From the NCBI GenBank assembly GCA_017650255.1, contig JAGCFG010000010.1:1-15019 (forward strand): DNA of 15,019 nucleotides, given 5' to 3'. Each line of letters begins with the position of its first letter. Position 1 is the first letter of the stretch. A program made the translations under genes and the position numbers. Shown one piece after another: positions 12,476 through 15,019 of this stretch. The DNA is from Alphaproteobacteria bacterium (GTDB lineage Bacteria; Pseudomonadota; Alphaproteobacteria; RF32; CAG-239). The notes under the pieces are model-generated. The model had not been told where the DNA came from. It saw only the letters and a program-made list of their open reading frames with translations, and did no database searches.

Positions 12476-12949
12476 CTATTCCACAGTCGGAAACAATCCG
12501 GTTTGTCTCAATGCTTCGCCCAATACCATTGTTGCAGACACCGCAACATTTATCGAACGAGCCTCTTTTGTCATAGGGATTAAAAGCCTTGCGTCAACAC
12601 TTTCGTGAACAGCTTCAGGCACACCTGCGCTTTCTCTCCCCAAAAGCAAAACATCATTTTTATCAAACTGAAAATCCACATAAGGAACGGAAGACTTTGT
12701 CGTCAACAAAACAATTCTGCCATATTCCTCGGGATGCAATTTTGCGAACTGAAAAAAATCTGCCCAAGAATTATGCCTGCGATATTTTACCAACTCCAAA
12801 TAGTCCATTCCATAACGGCGTAAAGCATGTTCGCTGAACACAAAACCACAGGGCTCAATTATATCGACCTCAACACCGACACAAGCACCAAGCCGAAGCA
12901 TGGTGCCTGTGTTCTGTGGCATATCGGGTTGAAACAATGCCAAACGCAT
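12476..12949 (-). CDS. trmL: tRNA (cytidine/uridine-34-2'-O)-methyltransferase TrmL
   Basis: TrmL methylates the 2'-hydroxyl of the wobble nucleotide in leucine tRNAs, using S-adenosylmethionine. The 157-residue protein has the short SPOUT layout with no added RNA-binding domain. It begins MRLALFQPDMPQNTG (motif 1), has the trefoil-knot residues LLGRESAGVP at 102-111, and ends with motif 3, IPMTKEARSINVAVSA (about 124-139). Length and motifs fit TrmL better than the longer TrmH or RlmB. The ATG overlaps the ileS stop by one base (TAATG), so translation is coupled to ileS. Confidence 0.94.
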   Translation of the reverse strand: MRLALFQPDMPQNTGTMLRLGACVGVEVDIIEPCGFVFSEHALRRYGMDYLELVKYRRHNSWADFFQFAKLHPEEYGRIVLLTTKSSVPYVDFQFDKNDVLLLGRESAGVPEAVHESVDARLLIPMTKEARSINVAVSATMVLGEALRQTGLFPTVE

Positions 12950-15018
12950 TACGCACCTTTTGACATTTTTTGAACAACATTTGCGTCAAAGCAAATTTCC
13001 ACTCCTTCAATATCCGCTCTCGCACCTTGAGAGCAAATATCGTTGATGGAAACAGCCAAAACCTGTTCGGCAATATAATTTTGATTTTCACGCAAAGCTT
13101 TTGCCAAATTTTCATCTACTGTTTGCCAGCAAAGTTCGATTCTGTCAGAAATGTCAAAGTTTTTATCTTTGCGCAAAGTTTGAACCAATCTTACAAAATC
13201 TCTGGCCATACCTTCGCGAGCCAGCTCTTCCGTAACATTTGTATCGAGCATAACCAAAGCCCTGTTATCGGCAAACGCCTGTCCTGCAACACCATCGCGC
13301 ATTTCCAAACGAACTTCAAACAAATCATTGGTCAGGTTTTTGCCCGCAATATTAAGTGTTCCGTCAGAGTTCAAACTCCATTGACCTTGCTTATAGGCTG
13401 CCATAACCGCACCCATATCTTTGCCCAAAGCTTTGCCCAACAGCGGAGTATACAAATAGATTCGCTTAGATGCATAGTTCTCCAAATTATCGTCAAACAA
13501 AACTTGTTTAACATTCAGTTCGTCTTTGACAATATCTTGATATTCCTCATTCAAGTGTCTGCCGACAACTGTCAGGCTTGCCAAAGGCAAACGGTTGCGC
13601 AAATTTTTCTCTTCACGTATAAATTTACCCGCAGAGCAAAGCTCTTGCAAAAAGTCCATTTCATCCATCAGACTTTCATTATCCGAAATTTCATCCAGAT
13701 TCGGATAATCTGCTAAATGAACCGATTCCTCACCGGTAATATTCTTATATACATACTCGCAGACAAACGGCATCAACGGCGCCATAAGCTTGCACAAATT
13801 GACCAGCACTGTATAAAGAACATCAAAAGCTATCGCCTCGCCCTCCCAAAAACGATTGCGGGTGCGACGAATATACCAGTTGTTCAAAATTTCCATAAAC
13901 GATGCAATTTCACTGCAAGCAATGCTGACATCATATGTTTCCATTCCGCGCTTAACAACTTTTGCCAAATGCTTCAATTTTGCCAATATATAATTATCAA
14001 GCGATTCGCCGGAGTTTCTGACCTCTTTTGCCTTATATCCCTCGGCATTTGCATATAGAGTAAAGAAGTAAAACGCATTCCACAAAGGAATTTGCGCTAC
14101 ACGTGCAGCTTTAACAATCTCTTTTCCTTCTTTGTCAACTGCCAAATTTCCGCCCTTCAATACCGGAGAAGAAACCAAAAACCAACGCAAAGTATCCGAA
14201 CCGATATTTTCCAAAACTTCATTTGGGTCAGGATAGTTTTTCAAACGCTTGGACAACTTTTGGCCGCCCTCTGCCATCAACAAACCGGTACAAATACAAT
14301 TCTTAAACGCCGGACAATTATGTAACGCCGTAGAAAGAACAGTCAATGTATAGAACCATCCGCGAGTTTGGTCGATTGCCTCCACAATAAAATCTGCCGG
14401 AAAATGTTCCTCAAACCATTGCTTGTTATCAAAAGGATAATGCACTTGTGCATAAGGCATTGATCCCGATTCAAACCAACAGTCAAAAACATCGCTGACT
14501 CTGCGCATCATTGTTTTTCCAGAAGGATCATCAGGATTCGGATAAACCACATCATCTATATACGGTTTATGCAGATTATTAACTTCGATCCCCGTCTTTT
14601 CTTTAATCTCAGCTACCGAACCGAAAACATCGATTCTCGGGAAATTAGGATTGTCAGATTTCCAAACCGGAATAGGAGTTCCCCAAAAACGGTTGCGCGA
14701 AATTGACCAGTCTCTTGCGCCTTCGAGCCACTTTCCGAAACGTCCATCCCTAATGTGATCAGGCACCCAGTTAATCTGCTGATTATTTTTAACCATCTCA
14801 TCTCTGAAATCAGTAACCTTAACAAACCATGACGACATTGCCTTATATATAAGTGGAGTATCCGTTCTCCAGCAAAAAGGATATGAGTGAGTATATTGTT
14901 CTTTTTTAACCAAAAGTCCGTTTTCTTTCAGCCATTGCATAATCGGCTCATTGGTTTCAAAAACCTGTTTTCCCTCATAATCACAAACTTCTGCAGTAAA
15001 TTTACCGGCCTCATCTAC
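12949..15018 (-). CDS. ileS: Isoleucyl-tRNA synthetase, type 2, C-terminal 689 residues (partial)
   Basis: IleS charges tRNA-Ile in the cytoplasm. The frame is open to the right edge. The residues beyond the first internal methionine (VDEAGKFTAEV, then FETNEPI) continue the family sequence, so the true start and HIGH motif lie outside the window. Visible parts are the end of the editing domain, the catalytic region with ARDWSISRNRFWGTPIP and FIVEAIDQTRGWFYTL, and the KMSKS-type loop in the form KLSKR (14259-14245) followed by LKNYPDP. The anticodon-binding domain and a long C-terminal domain follow. KxSKRLKNYPDP and the absence of a C-terminal zinc finger mark the type 2 (eukaryote-like) class, which is generally less sensitive to mupirocin. 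The stop overlaps the trmL start. Confidence 0.96.
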   Translation of the reverse strand, partial: VDEAGKFTAEVCDYEGKQVFETNEPIMQWLKENGLLVKKEQYTHSYPFCWRTDTPLIYKAMSSWFVKVTDFRDEMVKNNQQINWVPDHIRDGRFGKWLEGARDWSISRNRFWGTPIPVWKSDNPNFPRIDVFGSVAEIKEKTGIEVNNLHKPYIDDVVYPNPDDPSGKTMMRRVSDVFDCWFESGSMPYAQVHYPFDNKQWFEEHFPADFIVEAIDQTRGWFYTLTVLSTALHNCPAFKNCICTGLLMAEGGQKLSKRLKNYPDPNEVLENIGSDTLRWFLVSSPVLKGGNLAVDKEGKEIVKAARVAQIPLWNAFYFFTLYANAEGYKAKEVRNSGESLDNYILAKLKHLAKVVKRGMETYDVSIACSEIASFMEILNNWYIRRTRNRFWEGEAIAFDVLYTVLVNLCKLMAPLMPFVCEYVYKNITGEESVHLADYPNLDEISDNESLMDEMDFLQELCSAGKFIREEKNLRNRLPLASLTVVGRHLNEEYQDIVKDELNVKQVLFDDNLENYASKRIYLYTPLLGKALGKDMGAVMAAYKQGQWSLNSDGTLNIAGKNLTNDLFEVRLEMRDGVAGQAFADNRALVMLDTNVTEELAREGMARDFVRLVQTLRKDKNFDISDRIELCWQTVDENLAKALRENQNYIAEQVLAVSINDICSQGARADIEGVEICFDANVVQKMSKGA

Positions 15019-15019
15019 C

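Noticed and set aside
12970..13716. Long plus-strand frame (248 codons) opposite ileS
   Set aside because: It is antisense to a conserved part of ileS, with the same biased composition and no recognisable domain.
1..15019. tRNA or rRNA genes, CRISPR arrays, insertion sequences or phage genes
   Set aside because: I looked for tRNA arm patterns, regularly spaced repeats, transposase-like frames and terminal inverted repeats by eye and saw none. A covariance-model scan would be decisive for RNA genes.

Overview
The window looks like chromosomal DNA from an AT-rich alphaproteobacterium. The evidence is the alpha-type start of RpoA, the SecY N-terminus, the order secY-adk-rpsM-rpsK-rpoA, the acpP-fabF-mltG cluster and a CarD/CdnL-family regulator. 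Intergenic DNA is very AT-rich and terminators are short and tidy. I cannot name the genus. A host-associated, low-GC lineage would fit, but that is inference.

Layout from left to right. (1) 1-226 holds the end of a plus-strand membrane protein, closed by a terminator at 227-261 that works in both directions. (2) 252-506 holds a short minus-strand unit with its own promoter and a possible 60-residue protein. (3) 507-3069 is the minus-strand fatty-acid and envelope cluster acpP, fabF, mltG, with a terminator between acpP and fabF. (4) 3070-3428 has no gene. It contains the acpP promoter region, an inverted repeat, and the terminator of the next gene. (5) 3429-4330 holds two uncharacterised divergent genes: a helical-repeat protein with a CPCH...HCPC motif (minus) and a small secreted cysteine-rich protein (plus). 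(6) 4327-6566 is a two-gene minus-strand operon: an iron-sulfur L-serine dehydratase and a predicted 10TM heavy-metal/manganese exporter. (7) 6666-7598 is a solitary beta-class DNA methyltransferase (plus), tail to tail with a CarD-family regulator (minus). (8) 8281-12349 is the minus-strand secretion/ribosome/transcription cluster secY-adk-rpsM-rpsK-rpoA. It is cut off from the usual upstream ribosomal genes and has no rplQ after rpoA. (9) 12476-15018 is ileS (type 2, N-terminal part beyond the window) overlapping trmL.

Most of the window is housekeeping. The less familiar material is in 252-506 and 3429-4330. The strongest unexplained pattern is a promoter-leader module that occurs twice, in front of the 60-residue ORF and in front of the 161-residue repeat protein. 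In both copies a TTGACA box is followed 23 nt later by GAA(T/G)CCAACGAA, and the start codon comes 24 nt after that, with no Shine-Dalgarno sequence. This suggests that two genes of unknown function share one control signal. Other oddities are non-ATG starts for rpsM (TTG), mltG (TTG) and rpoA (GTG), a terminator-like hairpin between rpsK and rpoA, and two gene pairs whose stop codons interlock.
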